A program made the translations under genes and the position numbers. DNA of 64,000 nt from Streptomyces sp. NBC_00376 (GTDB lineage: Bacteria > Actinomycetota > Actinomycetes > Streptomycetales > Streptomycetaceae), in contig NZ_CP107960.1 in the NCBI RefSeq assembly GCF_036077095.1, positions 6,944,001 through 7,008,000 of the forward strand. The letters run 5' to 3'. Below the pieces are notes generated by a model that ran no database searches, was not told the DNA's origin, and saw only the letters and a program-made list of their open reading frames with translations. The first letter of the stretch is position 1. The number at the start of each line of letters is the position of its first letter. Positions 1 through 8,029 of this stretch are shown here, piece after piece.

Positions 1-22
1 TGTTATTCCCCTGGGGGCGCAC

Positions 23-1378
23 ATGAGTCAGACCGTCACGGATTTCGAGGTCCACGACATCCGTTTTCCGACCTCGGAACAACTGGACGGCTCGGACGCC
101 ATGAACCCCGATCCCGACTACTCGGCTGCCTACGTCGTACTGCGCACCGATGTCCAGGACCGCACGGGCGGACCGGACAGCGGCAGCGGCGGCATCGAGG
201 GACATGGCTTCTGTTTCACCATCGGGCGCGGCAACGAGGTGATGGCCGCCGCCATCGACACGCTGCGCCCCTATCTGTTGGGGCGCCCGGTGCCCCGCAC
301 CGCGGCCGATCTCGCCGCACTGCACCGCGAGCTCACCCATGACTCGCAACTGCGCTGGCTCGGCCCGGAGAAGGGCGTGATGCACATGGCGGCCGGAGCG
401 GTCGTCAACGCCGCCTGGGACCTGGCCGCCAAGCTCGCGGGCAGGCCGGTCTGGGAGTTCCTCGCCGGGATGACGCCCGAGGAGCTCGTCTCCCTCGTCG
501 ACTTCCGGTACCTCACCGACGCCCTCACCCCCGACGAGGCCCTGGAGATCCTGCGGGCCGCCGAACCCGGCCGGGCCGAGCGCGCCGAGCGGCTGCGTGC
601 CGAAGGGTACCCGGCGTACACCACCTCGCCCGGCTGGCTGGGCTACAGCGACGACAAGCTGGTCGGGCTCGCGAAGGAGGCCGTCGCCGACGGCTTCACC
701 CAGATCAAGCTGAAGGTCGGCGGCAGCCTGAGCGACGACGTCCGCAGACTCGCCCTGGCCCGCGAGGCCGTCGGACCGGACATCCGGATCGCCGTCGACG
801 CCAACCAGCGCTGGGACGTCCAGGACGCGGTCGAGTGGATGACCGCGCTCGCGCCGTACGACCCGCACTGGATCGAGGAACCGACCAGCCCCGACGACAT
901 CCTCGGCCACGCCGCCGTCCGCGCGGGCCAGCCGGTCAAGGTCGCAACCGGCGAACACGTCGCCAACCGGGTCGTGTTCAAGCAACTGCTCCAGGCCGGG
1001 GCCGTCGACTTCGTCCAGATCGACGCGGCCCGCGTCGCGGGCGTCAACGAGAACCTGGCGATCCTGCTGCTCGCCGCCAAGTACGGCGTGCCGGTCTGCC
1101 CGCACGCGGGCGGGGTAGGACTCTGCGAGCTGGTGCAGCACCTCTCGATGTTCGACTACGTGGCGGTCTCAGGCAGTTGGGACAACCGTGTGATCGAGTA
1201 CGTCGACCATCTCCACGAACACTTCGCCGATCCCACCGTGATCGAGTCGGGCCGCTACACCGCGCCGAGCTCCCCGGGCTTCTCCGCCCGGATGCTCCCC
1301 GAGTCGATCGACGCACACCGCTATCCGGAGGGCGCCGTATGGCAGTCCCGCCGCACCACCGAGGAGGCCGGCCGATGA
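23..1378 (+). CDS. L-fuconate dehydratase (enolase superfamily)
   Basis: This 451-residue protein most likely dehydrates L-fuconate to 2-keto-3-deoxy-L-fuconate in non-phosphorylative L-fucose catabolism. The N-terminus ([11 protein letters not shown], then [19 protein letters not shown]) is typical of the fuconate dehydratase branch. The enolase-superfamily catalytic set is visible: the KLK pair K229 and K231, metal ligands D259, E285 and E311, and general base H361. It overlaps the next gene by four bases (ATGA), so the two are translationally coupled. The start lies 22 bases from the window edge, so upstream operon genes are out of view. The related mandelate-racemase family could act on other acid sugars; the N-terminal signature makes fuconate the best choice. 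Confidence 0.88.
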   Translation: MSQTVTDFEVHDIRFPTSEQLDGSDAMNPDPDYSAAYVVLRTDVQDRTGGPDSGSGGIEGHGFCFTIGRGNEVMAAAIDTLRPYLLGRPVPRTAADLAALHRELTHDSQLRWLGPEKGVMHMAAGAVVNAAWDLAAKLAGRPVWEFLAGMTPEELVSLVDFRYLTDALTPDEALEILRAAEPGRAERAERLRAEGYPAYTTSPGWLGYSDDKLVGLAKEAVADGFTQIKLKVGGSLSDDVRRLALAREAVGPDIRIAVDANQRWDVQDAVEWMTALAPYDPHWIEEPTSPDDILGHAAVRAGQPVKVATGEHVANRVVFKQLLQAGAVDFVQIDAARVAGVNENLAILLLAAKYGVPVCPHAGGVGLCELVQHLSMFDYVAVSGSWDNRVIEYVDHLHEHFADPTVIESGRYTAPSSPGFSARMLPESIDAHRYPEGAVWQSRRTTEEAGR

Positions 1379-2154
1379 CCGCGACGAGCGACTTCGAAGG
1401 AATGGGAGCCCTGGTCACGGGCGGCGCCTCCGGCATCGGGGCCGCCGTCGCGACCATGCTGCTGGCGCGCGGCGCCCGGGTGGCCGTACTGGACCGGGAG
1501 ACCGCGGGCGCCCCCGAGGGCGTCCTCGCCGTCAAGGCCGACGTCACCGACGACGACGCGGTGCGCGAGGCGGTCGACCGGGCCGCCGCCGAACTGGGCG
1601 CACTGCACACCGTCGTCTCCAACGCCGGCATCGGATCCATCGGCACCGTCGAGGACAACGCCGACGAGGAGTGGACCCGGGTCCTGGACATCAACGTCCT
1701 CGGCATGGTCCGCACCGCCCGGCACGCCCTGCCCCATCTGCGGCGCGCGGCGGCCGACCGCCCAGGCGCCGTCTCGATCACCCAGACCTGCTCCATCGCG
1801 GCGACCGCCGGGCTGCCGCAGCGCGCCCTGTACAGCGCGAGCAAGGGCGCGGTGCTCTCGCTGACCCTGGCGATGGCCGCCGACCACGTCCGCGAGGGCA
1901 TCCGGGTCAACTGCGTCAACCCCGGTACGGCGGACACCCCGTGGATCGGCCGGCTCCTCGGCCAGGCCGACGACCCGGCAGCCGAGCGGGCCGCGCTCAA
2001 CGCCCGCCAGCCTCTGGGACGGCTGGTGTCGGCCGACGAGGTGGCCGCCGCGATCGTCTACCTCGCGAGCCCCGCCGCCGCCTCGGTCACCGGCACGGCG
2101 CTGGCCGTCGACGGCGGCATGCAGGGGCTGCGCCTGCGCCCCGCCGAGAGCTGA
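1375..2154 (+). CDS. SDR-family dehydrogenase, probably 2-keto-3-deoxy-L-fuconate dehydrogenase
   Basis: This 259-residue short-chain dehydrogenase/reductase is the likely next enzyme after fuconate dehydratase. It has the NAD(P) glycine motif TGGASGIG at residues 15-22, the NAG motif (VVSNAGIG), and the catalytic YSASK motif preceded by the usual serine region. The C-terminal [14 protein letters not shown] is the common SDR ending. Its ATG lies inside the stop codon of the dehydratase, so it belongs to the same operon. Oxidation of 2-keto-3-deoxy-L-fuconate is inferred from context; L-fucose dehydrogenase, the first step of the same pathway, is the main alternative. Confidence 0.82.
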   Translation: MTATSDFEGMGALVTGGASGIGAAVATMLLARGARVAVLDRETAGAPEGVLAVKADVTDDDAVREAVDRAAAELGALHTVVSNAGIGSIGTVEDNADEEWTRVLDINVLGMVRTARHALPHLRRAAADRPGAVSITQTCSIAATAGLPQRALYSASKGAVLSLTLAMAADHVREGIRVNCVNPGTADTPWIGRLLGQADDPAAERAALNARQPLGRLVSADEVAAAIVYLASPAAASVTGTALAVDGGMQGLRLRPAES

Positions 2155-2165
2155 CGACCGGGGGA

Positions 2166-2235
2166 GCGCGGCCCGAGCCGCGTCATGGGCCGCGCCCCCC
2201 GCGCACGATGCACCTCCGCGCACGATGCACCTCCG
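2166..2235 (+). repeat. Hairpin followed by a perfect 17-bp tandem duplication in the operon spacer
   Basis: The 129-bp spacer between the dehydrogenase and the sugar-binding lipoprotein holds a 9-bp inverted repeat (GCGCGGCCC at 2166-2174 with GGGCCGCGC at 2187-2195, loop 12). It is followed by two exact copies of CGCACGATGCACCTCCG at 2202-2218 and 2219-2235. A hairpin at this place often acts as a processing or partial-termination site that separates enzyme from transporter expression. That role is inference. Confidence 0.6.
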
Positions 2236-2283
2236 CTTTGCCGACAGGGCTCCGAGCCGGTACTCACAAAGGACGGGACACCA

Positions 2284-3324
2284 ATGAGAGTGCGTACGAC
2301 GAGTGCGGCGGCCTGCGCCGTACTGCTGGCAGTCACCGCCCTCGCGGGCTGCAACCGCGAGTCGACCGCCGACGGCGCGGGCGGCGGGAAGGTCGGGATC
2401 GACCTGCCGCGCAGCGACAGCGACTTCTGGAACTCGTACCAGAACTACGTGGAGAAGGGTGTCGAGGCCGGCGAGGTCAAGGCGCTGCCGCTGACCAACT
2501 CGCAGAACGACATCGGCAAGCTGGTCGCCAACGTCCAGACCTTCACCGACCAGGGTGCCAAGGCCGTGGTGATGGCACCGCAGGACACCGGTGCGATCGC
2601 CGAGTCGCTCAACACGCTGAACGAGAAGAAGATCCCGGTCGTCAGCGTCGACACCCGCCCCGACAAGGGCAACATCTACATGGTGGTGCGCGCCGACAAC
2701 AAGGCGTACGGGACCAACGCCTGCAAGTACCTCGGCGAGCAGCTCAAGGGCAAGGGCAAGGTCGTCGAGTTCCAGGGCGACCTCTCCTCGATCAACGGCC
2801 GCGACCGGTCCGAGGCGTTCAAGGCCTGCATGGACAAGGACTTCCCCGGCATCAAGGTCTTCGAGCTGGCCACCGACTGGAAGGGCGACGTCGCCTCCGC
2901 CAAGCTCCAGGCCACCCTGGCCGCCAACCCCGACATCAACGGCATCTACATGCAGGCCGGCGGTGTCTTCCTGCAGCCCACCCTCGCCCTGCTGGAGCAG
3001 AAGAAGCTGCTGAAGCCGGCCGGTACGCCGGGGCACATCACGATCATATCCAACGACGGCATCCCCGAGGAGTTCGACGCCATCAAGGCCGGGAAGATCG
3101 ACGCGACGATCTCCCAGCCCGCCGACCTGTACGCGAAGTACGCGCTGTACTACGCCAAGGCGGCCCTGGACGGCAAGACCTTCAAGGAAGGCCCCACCGA
3201 CCACGACTCCAACATCATCAAGATCCCGAACGGCTTCGAGGACCAGCTCCCCGCGCCGCTGGTGACCAAGGACAACGTCGACGACCCGAAGCTGTGGGCC
3301 AACCAGCTGGAGAAGAAGAGCTAG
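2284..3324 (+). CDS. Sugar ABC transporter substrate-binding lipoprotein (CUT2, PBP type 1)
   Basis: This 346-residue lipoprotein is the sugar receptor of the ABC importer encoded by the next two genes. It begins with a basic stretch and hydrophobic signal ending in the lipobox LAGC, with the lipidated cysteine at residue 23. The mature part has the periplasmic-binding-protein type 1 pattern (VGIDLPRSDSDFWNSY near the N-terminus, ISNDGIPEEFDAIKAG near the hinge). The ATG was chosen because the signal peptide begins exactly there and GGACGGG precedes it; longer in-frame starts add an unlikely arginine-rich leader. The ligand is not shown by the sequence; L-fucose or a related sugar is inferred from the operon. 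Confidence 0.88.
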   Translation: MRVRTTSAAACAVLLAVTALAGCNRESTADGAGGGKVGIDLPRSDSDFWNSYQNYVEKGVEAGEVKALPLTNSQNDIGKLVANVQTFTDQGAKAVVMAPQDTGAIAESLNTLNEKKIPVVSVDTRPDKGNIYMVVRADNKAYGTNACKYLGEQLKGKGKVVEFQGDLSSINGRDRSEAFKACMDKDFPGIKVFELATDWKGDVASAKLQATLAANPDINGIYMQAGGVFLQPTLALLEQKKLLKPAGTPGHITIISNDGIPEEFDAIKAGKIDATISQPADLYAKYALYYAKAALDGKTFKEGPTDHDSNIIKIPNGFEDQLPAPLVTKDNVDDPKLWANQLEKKS

Positions 3325-3326
3325 CC

Positions 3327-4847
3327 ATGGACCAGGCACCACCTGCCGTACAGGCGGAAGGCGTTGTCAAACGCTTCGGGCCCACCGTGGCGCTCGACGG
3401 GGTCCGGCTCACCGTGCAGCCGGGTGAGTCGCACGCCCTGGTCGGGCGCAACGGCGCCGGAAAGTCGACCCTGGTCAGTGTCCTGACCGGACTCCACAAG
3501 GCGGACGCGGGCACGGTCGCCTTCGGCGGGGAGCCCGCGCCCGCCTTCGGGGACACCGCGGCCTGGCAGTCGAAGATCGCCTGCGTCTACCAGAAATCCA
3601 TGGTCGTCCCGGATCTGACCGTCGCGGAGAATCTCTTCCTCAACCGCTTCGACGACAAGGCACGCTGGATCAGCTGGGGCAGGCTCCGCAGCCGCGCGCA
3701 GCGGCTGCTGGCCGAGTACGGTGTAGAGGTCGACCCCAGCACCCGGGCACGCGATCTCGCCGTCGAGCAGCGGCAGTTCGTCGAGATCGCCAGGGCGCTG
3801 TCCTTCGGCGCCCGGCTGATCGTCCTGGACGAGCCGACCGCCCAGCTCGACGCCCGGGGCATCGGGAGGCTCTTCGACAAGCTGCGGGAACTGCAGAGCC
3901 AGGGAGTGGCGTTCCTCTTCATCTCCCACCACCTCCAGGAGGTGTACGAGCTGTGCACGGCGGTCACCGTCTACCGTGACGCCCGCCATGTGCTGACCGC
4001 CCCGGTCGCCGACATCGCCAAGGCGGAGCTGGTGGCGGCGATGACCGGCGAGCAGTCCGCCGGTGCCACCGCCTGGCACGCGGGCGGCAGTGGGGCCGCG
4101 GCACGGGACGGATCGGCCGACCCCGTGCTGCGTACCGAAGGGCTCACCGTCCAGGGCCAGTTCGAACCACTGGACCTGGAGGTCCGCCCCGGCGAGGTGC
4201 TCGGCCTGGCCGGATCGGCGGCGAGCGGCAACACGGCCCTGGGCGAGACCCTGGCCGGCATGCGGAAGGCGGGCGGCGGCACCGTCCGGGTGCACGGCAG
4301 GGCCGTGCGCTCCGGCAGCGTGCCGCACGCGCTGGACGCCGGGATCGGCTACATCCCCGAGGACCGGCACGACCAGGGCCTCGTCCTGGAACGCAGCGTC
4401 GCCGAGAACGCCACGCTCACGGTCACCGACCAGCTCGGCCCGTGGGGGACCGTACTGCCCTCCCGTACCAGGGAGTTCGCGCGCTCGATGATCGCCTCGC
4501 TGGACATCAAGACACAGGGGCCCGAACAGCCCGTCTCCGGACTCTCGGGCGGCAACCAGCAGAAGGTGGTGGTGGCCAGGGCGCTGGCCCGTGAACCCAG
4601 CGTGCTGGTGGCGGTGCGGCCCACCGCGGGCGTGGACATCAAGTCCAAGGACTCGCTGCTCGGAGTCGTACGGCGGGTCGCCGACGAGGGGAACGCCGCA
4701 GTGATCATCTCGGACGAGCTGGACGATCTGCGGGTCTGCGACCGGGTGCTCGCCCTGTTCCACGGACGCGTGGTCGCGACATTCGCAAGCGGGTGGAACG
4801 ACGGGGAGCTCGTCGCCGCCATGGAAGGTGTGGGGGAGAGGGAATGA
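3327..4847 (+). CDS. Sugar ABC transporter ATP-binding protein (double NBD)
   Basis: This 506-residue protein is a tandem nucleotide-binding subunit of the CUT2 (ribose/xylose) class, energising the importer. The first half has a complete Walker A (GRNGAGKST), an EQRQFVEIARAL signature helix and Walker B (LIVLDEPTAQLD). The second half is degenerate, as is usual in part for the class: its Walker A reads SAASGNTALG without the lysine. More unusually its Walker B position reads VLVAVRPTAGVD, so the Asp-Glu pair is missing, while the LSGGNQQK signature is intact. It starts two bases after the lipoprotein stop and overlaps the permease by four bases. Confidence 0.9.
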   Translation: MDQAPPAVQAEGVVKRFGPTVALDGVRLTVQPGESHALVGRNGAGKSTLVSVLTGLHKADAGTVAFGGEPAPAFGDTAAWQSKIACVYQKSMVVPDLTVAENLFLNRFDDKARWISWGRLRSRAQRLLAEYGVEVDPSTRARDLAVEQRQFVEIARALSFGARLIVLDEPTAQLDARGIGRLFDKLRELQSQGVAFLFISHHLQEVYELCTAVTVYRDARHVLTAPVADIAKAELVAAMTGEQSAGATAWHAGGSGAAARDGSADPVLRTEGLTVQGQFEPLDLEVRPGEVLGLAGSAASGNTALGETLAGMRKAGGGTVRVHGRAVRSGSVPHALDAGIGYIPEDRHDQGLVLERSVAENATLTVTDQLGPWGTVLPSRTREFARSMIASLDIKTQGPEQPVSGLSGGNQQKVVVARALAREPSVLVAVRPTAGVDIKSKDSLLGVVRRVADEGNAAVIISDELDDLRVCDRVLALFHGRVVATFASGWNDGELVAAMEGVGERE

Positions 4848-5896
4848 CCGGCACGGTACGGCCCCTGACGGCCGACGGCATCGACAGCGGACCGAAGGGC
4901 TCCCCGGCCGGCGAAAGGCCGCTGGACCGGCTCAAGCTGATCAGGTGGAGCGACTTCTCGCTGGTACCGGTGATCCTGGTGCTGATGGTGATCGGGTTCA
5001 TCGTCTCGCCGGTGTTCCTGACCTCCGAGAACCTGATCAGCGTCGTCCAGCAGTCCTCCGAGCTGAGCCTGCTGGTGCTGGGCCAGGCGCTGATCCTGAT
5101 CTGCGGGCGGATGGACCTGTCGCTGGAGTCGACGATCGGCATCGCGCCGGTCGTCGCGATGTGGCTGGTGCTGCCCGCCGAGGGCGGCCGCTTCGCGGGC
5201 CTGGGGCTGCTGCCCACGTGGTCGGCGATCCCGCTCTGTCTGCTGGTCGGCCTGGTCATCGGCGCGGTCAACGGCTTCCTGATGCTGAAGCTGAGGGTCA
5301 ACGGCTTCATCGCCACGCTCGGCATGCTCACCATGCTGCGCGGCCTGCACATCGGCATCACCGAGGGCAAGTCCATCACGGACGTCCCGGAGTCCTTCCG
5401 CTACCTCGGCAAGAGCGAGTGGCTCGGCGCACCGGCCGCCGTCTGGATCTGCCTCGCGCTGTTCGCCGTCGGCGGCGCCGCGCTGGCCTGGCTGCGCCAC
5501 GGCCGCTCGCTGTACGCCATCGGCGGCAACCCGGAAGCGGCGCGCGCGGCGGGCATCCGGGTGGACCGGGTCACCTGGATCGTGCTGGCCGTCGGCGGCC
5601 TGCTGGCGGCCTTCGCGGGCATCCTCTACACCGGTCACTACGGATCGGTCGCGGCGACCCAGGGCAACGGCTGGATCTTCCAGGTGTTCGCCGCCGCGGT
5701 CATCGGCGGCATCAGCCTCAAGGGCGGCCGCGGCACGCTGTTCGGGGCGCTGACCGGTGTGCTGACGCTCCAGCTGGTGGTCAATGTGATGACCCTCGGC
5801 GGTGTCCCGGCGCTGTGGAACCAGTTCCTCAACGGCGCGATCATCATCGTCGCCCTGGTCATCTCCCGCTTCGCGAGCGGCGAGAAGCAGGACTGA
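4844..5896 (+). CDS. Sugar ABC transporter permease (CUT2 family)
   Basis: This 350-residue integral membrane protein is the single permease of the importer, probably working as a homodimer. It shows a run of hydrophobic segments and the CUT2 motif region GNPEAARAAGIRVDRV, followed by AAVIGGISLKGGRGTLFGAL, which is typical of RbsC/XylH-like permeases. The ATG overlaps the ATPase stop codon and is preceded by GGGGGAGAGG, a strong ribosome site. No second permease follows, in line with homodimeric CUT2 systems. Confidence 0.92.
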   Translation: MTGTVRPLTADGIDSGPKGSPAGERPLDRLKLIRWSDFSLVPVILVLMVIGFIVSPVFLTSENLISVVQQSSELSLLVLGQALILICGRMDLSLESTIGIAPVVAMWLVLPAEGGRFAGLGLLPTWSAIPLCLLVGLVIGAVNGFLMLKLRVNGFIATLGMLTMLRGLHIGITEGKSITDVPESFRYLGKSEWLGAPAAVWICLALFAVGGAALAWLRHGRSLYAIGGNPEAARAAGIRVDRVTWIVLAVGGLLAAFAGILYTGHYGSVAATQGNGWIFQVFAAAVIGGISLKGGRGTLFGALTGVLTLQLVVNVMTLGGVPALWNQFLNGAIIIVALVISRFASGEKQD

Positions 5897-5907
5897 ATCC
5901 CGCTTCC

Positions 5908-5947
5908 CGAACGCCGGACGGTGCAGATCCAGCCCGTCCGGCGTTCG
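5908..5947. terminator. Bidirectional terminator-like hairpin carrying a dispersed Streptomyces repeat
   Basis: Fourteen-base arms (CGAACGCCGGACGG at 5908-5921 and its complement at 5934-5947) with a 12-base loop sit between the permease and the convergent regulator. The right arm and following bases (CCGTCCGGCGTTCGAGG) belong to a GC-rich intergenic repeat that I recall as very common in Streptomyces. A related copy lies near 44372-44391. Confidence 0.75.
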
Positions 5948-5993
5948 AGGTCCGGGGGTCCGGTCCGGAGCCCCGGGTCCGTCCAGCCCCGCG

Positions 5994-6665
5994 CTACAGC
6001 GACGACCGCAACCACTGCTCCACGCTCGCCACATGCACCGTCGCCCAGGCCCGCGCGGCCTCCGCGTCCCGGTCCCGCAGCGCCGACACGATCGCCCGGT
6101 GCTCGTGGAGCGTCCGGGTGACCGCGTCCTCCTGCGTCAGCCCGCGCCAGACCCGCGCCCGGGTCGTCGGCCCCGACAGCCCGTCGAGCAGCGAGCAGAG
6201 CACCGAGTTCCCGGACGACTGCACGATGCCCCGGTGGAACTCCAGATCGCTGGCGACCAGCTCCTCCACCGAGGGCTGCGCCCCCAGCGCATCCAACTGA
6301 GAGCTGAGCGCGTCCAGTTGGGCCTCGCTGATCCGGGTGGCGGCCATCGCCGTCGCGGCGGGCTCCAGGATCCTGCGGACCGCGAGGAACTCCAGCACCG
6401 TGTCGTCGCGGTGGAAGTCCACCACGAAGCTCAGTGCCTCCAGGAGCAGCTGCGGATCGAGGCTGGTCACATAGGTGCCGTCGCCCTGGCGCACATCGAG
6501 AATGCGGATGAGCGAAAGAGCCCGCACCGCCTCCCGGAGCGAGTTGCGGGAGAGCCCGAGCTCCGCCGCGAGTTCGCTCTCCTTGGGGAGCCGGTCGCCG
6601 GGGCGCAGCGCACCCGAGACGATCATTCCCTTGATCTTCTCGATCGCCTCGTCGGTGACAGCCAT
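5994..6665 (-). CDS. FadR-type GntR transcriptional regulator
   Basis: This 223-residue regulator has an N-terminal winged helix (residues about 7-70, with PKESELAAELGLSRNSLREAVRAL as recognition region; the string breaks after the FadR-typical serine) and a C-terminal all-helical FCD domain. Candidate FCD metal ligands lie in DLEFHRGI and in the LHEHRAIVSAL stretch. It is convergent with the sugar-acid operon and is its likely local repressor. A strong AGGAGG site precedes the ATG. Its own upstream region carries a perfect palindrome and tandem repeats, so autoregulation is likely. The effector is probably a pathway acid such as a 2-keto-3-deoxy sugar acid, by analogy with the family. Confidence 0.88.
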   Translation of the reverse strand: MAVTDEAIEKIKGMIVSGALRPGDRLPKESELAAELGLSRNSLREAVRALSLIRILDVRQGDGTYVTSLDPQLLLEALSFVVDFHRDDTVLEFLAVRRILEPAATAMAATRISEAQLDALSSQLDALGAQPSVEELVASDLEFHRGIVQSSGNSVLCSLLDGLSGPTTRARVWRGLTQEDAVTRTLHEHRAIVSALRDRDAEAARAWATVHVASVEQWLRSSL

Positions 6666-6685
6666 GACGGTCCTCCTGGATCCGG

Positions 6686-6721
6686 ACTGGAATCAGAACT
6701 GGAATCAGAACTGGGTTCAGA
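6686..6721. repeat. Three tandem 12-bp repeats in the regulator leader
   Basis: ACTGGAATCAGA occurs twice exactly (6686-6697 and 6698-6709) and a third time as ACTGGGTTCAGA (6710-6721). They lie between the GntR start codon and the palindrome just upstream, so they fall in the untranslated leader if transcription begins near 6733. They may tune the leader or be extra binding sites; the sequence does not decide. Confidence 0.7.
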
Positions 6722-6731
6722 CATCCGATGT
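6721..6731. promoter_or_regulatory. Palindromic operator candidate for the GntR regulator
   Basis: ACATCCGATGT is a perfect palindrome around its centre base (ACATC, then C, then GATGT). On the minus strand a CATAAT box (6740-6745) lies 8 bases upstream, which would put the transcription start within or beside the palindrome, a good place for repression. Assignment to the adjacent GntR protein is inference. Confidence 0.6.
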
Positions 6732-6819
6732 ATCCCTTCATTATGCGGGTCGGAGGAGGCGGATGAACCAGGTCTGCCGCAGGTCGTCCAGGGTGCGGGC
6801 GGCCGGACGCCCGCCGGGG

Positions 6820-7878
6820 TCAGTCCCAGAGCGTGGACGGTGCCTCGCGCCGCACCACCGGAGCGATCTCCTCCGCGAACCGCTGGAGCGTCTCGGCCTG
6901 CTCGTCGGCGCTCAGCCCGAAGCCGTCCACGCCGACCGACTGGAGGTCGTGCCCGTACACCTCGTGCCAGCCGAGAATCTTGTCGGTGATCTGCTGCGGG
7001 CTGCCGATCAGCTGGGGCCCGTCCGCGATGGCCTCCTCGATCGTCCGGAACGGTGTGTTGTACCCGGCCCTCCCTTCCAGGTGCGGCCGGAAGGACTGTG
7101 CCACCTTCGCCTCGTACAGCTCCTTGTAGCGCTCCACGGCCTGCTGCGAACTGTCGGCGATCAGCAGCCCGCCCGAGCCCGCGGCCACATGCGCGCGGGC
7201 CGGATCGTGGCCGTACGCCTCGAAGCGCTCCCGGTAGTGGTCGATCAGCCGGGCGTACGCCGCACGGGGCTGGACGGCGTTGGCGGTGAAGAGCGGATCG
7301 CCGTGGCGCGCCGCCAGTTCGGGGGATTCGAGGCTGGTCGCCGAGCCGTGCCAGACGCACGGAGGTCCCGCGTACGGGCGCGGCAGGGTCGTGGTGTTCT
7401 TCAGGGCGGGCCGGAACTCGCCCTCCCAGTCGACGCCCTCCTCGCTCCAGAGCCGGCGCAGCAGTTCGTACTTCTCCTTCTGGAGGTCCCACTGCCGCTC
7501 CTCGTCGAGCCCGAAGAGGTCGAAGTGGCCGGCCTCCGCACCCTTCCCGACGACCAGCTCGATCCGGCCCCCGGAGATCTGGTCGAGCGTCGCGAAGTCC
7601 TCGGCCACCCGCACCGGATCGAGGATCGCGACGACCGTGACGCCGGTCAGCAGCCGGATCGTGGAGGTACGGGCCGCCAGCGCGCCGAGCACCACACCCG
7701 GGCTGGACGAGAGGAACGGACCGGCGTGCCGTTCACCGATCGCGTACGCGTCGAAACCGAGCCGTTCCGCGACGACGCCGGTCCCGATCACTTCCTCGAA
7801 CCGCTCGGCGGGGGAGGGGAGCCGGTGGTTCAGCGGGTGCGGGGCGTGGCCGATGAGGGAGAGCACAGAGAATTTCAT
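6820..7878 (-). CDS. LLM-class flavin-dependent oxidoreductase (luciferase-like)
   Basis: This 352-residue protein belongs to the bacterial luciferase-like monooxygenase superfamily (TIM barrel using reduced flavin). Supporting stretches are RLGFDAYAIGERHAGPFLSS near residues 40-58, LLTGVTVVAILDPVRVAEDFATLDQ (broken by its central proline), SGGRIELVVGKG, and a C-terminal PQQITDKIL element. Substrate cannot be told. No clear ribosome site precedes the ATG; instead GACAGT lies six bases upstream, which fits a weak leaderless start. It stands alone between the GntR gene and the glycerol operon. Confidence 0.85.
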   Translation of the reverse strand: MKFSVLSLIGHAPHPLNHRLPSPAERFEEVIGTGVVAERLGFDAYAIGERHAGPFLSSSPGVVLGALAARTSTIRLLTGVTVVAILDPVRVAEDFATLDQISGGRIELVVGKGAEAGHFDLFGLDEERQWDLQKEKYELLRRLWSEEGVDWEGEFRPALKNTTTLPRPYAGPPCVWHGSATSLESPELAARHGDPLFTANAVQPRAAYARLIDHYRERFEAYGHDPARAHVAAGSGGLLIADSSQQAVERYKELYEAKVAQSFRPHLEGRAGYNTPFRTIEEAIADGPQLIGSPQQITDKILGWHEVYGHDLQSVGVDGFGLSADEQAETLQRFAEEIAPVVRREAPSTLWD

Positions 7879-7962
7879 GGTTCAACTGTCCCCGTGCCGT
7901 ATTGCGCCCGTATGGCAGCCGTGTGGCGCGTCGGCAGACCGTGCCGTTCCGGACACGCGGGA

Positions 7963-7994
7963 AGGGGCGGCCTCCCCCGCGGGAGCCGCCCCCT
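7963..7994 (-). terminator. Terminator-like hairpin after glpD
   Basis: A GC-rich stem (AGGGGCGGC with GCCGCCCCCT, plus an inner CTCCC with GGGAG pair, one bulged C) lies 36 bases beyond the glpD stop codon on the minus strand. It is the probable end of the glycerol operon transcript. Confidence 0.6.
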
Positions 7995-8029
7995 CGACCT
8001 ACGTCCCCGTACCCGTACGTACGTCCTCG

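Noticed and set aside
1321..3342. Very long open frames opposite or alongside real genes, for example on the minus strand here and at 12480-16811
   Set aside because: They come from third-position GC bias. They are low-complexity Arg/Gly/Asp/Leu-rich, match no family, and lie wholly over well-supported genes.
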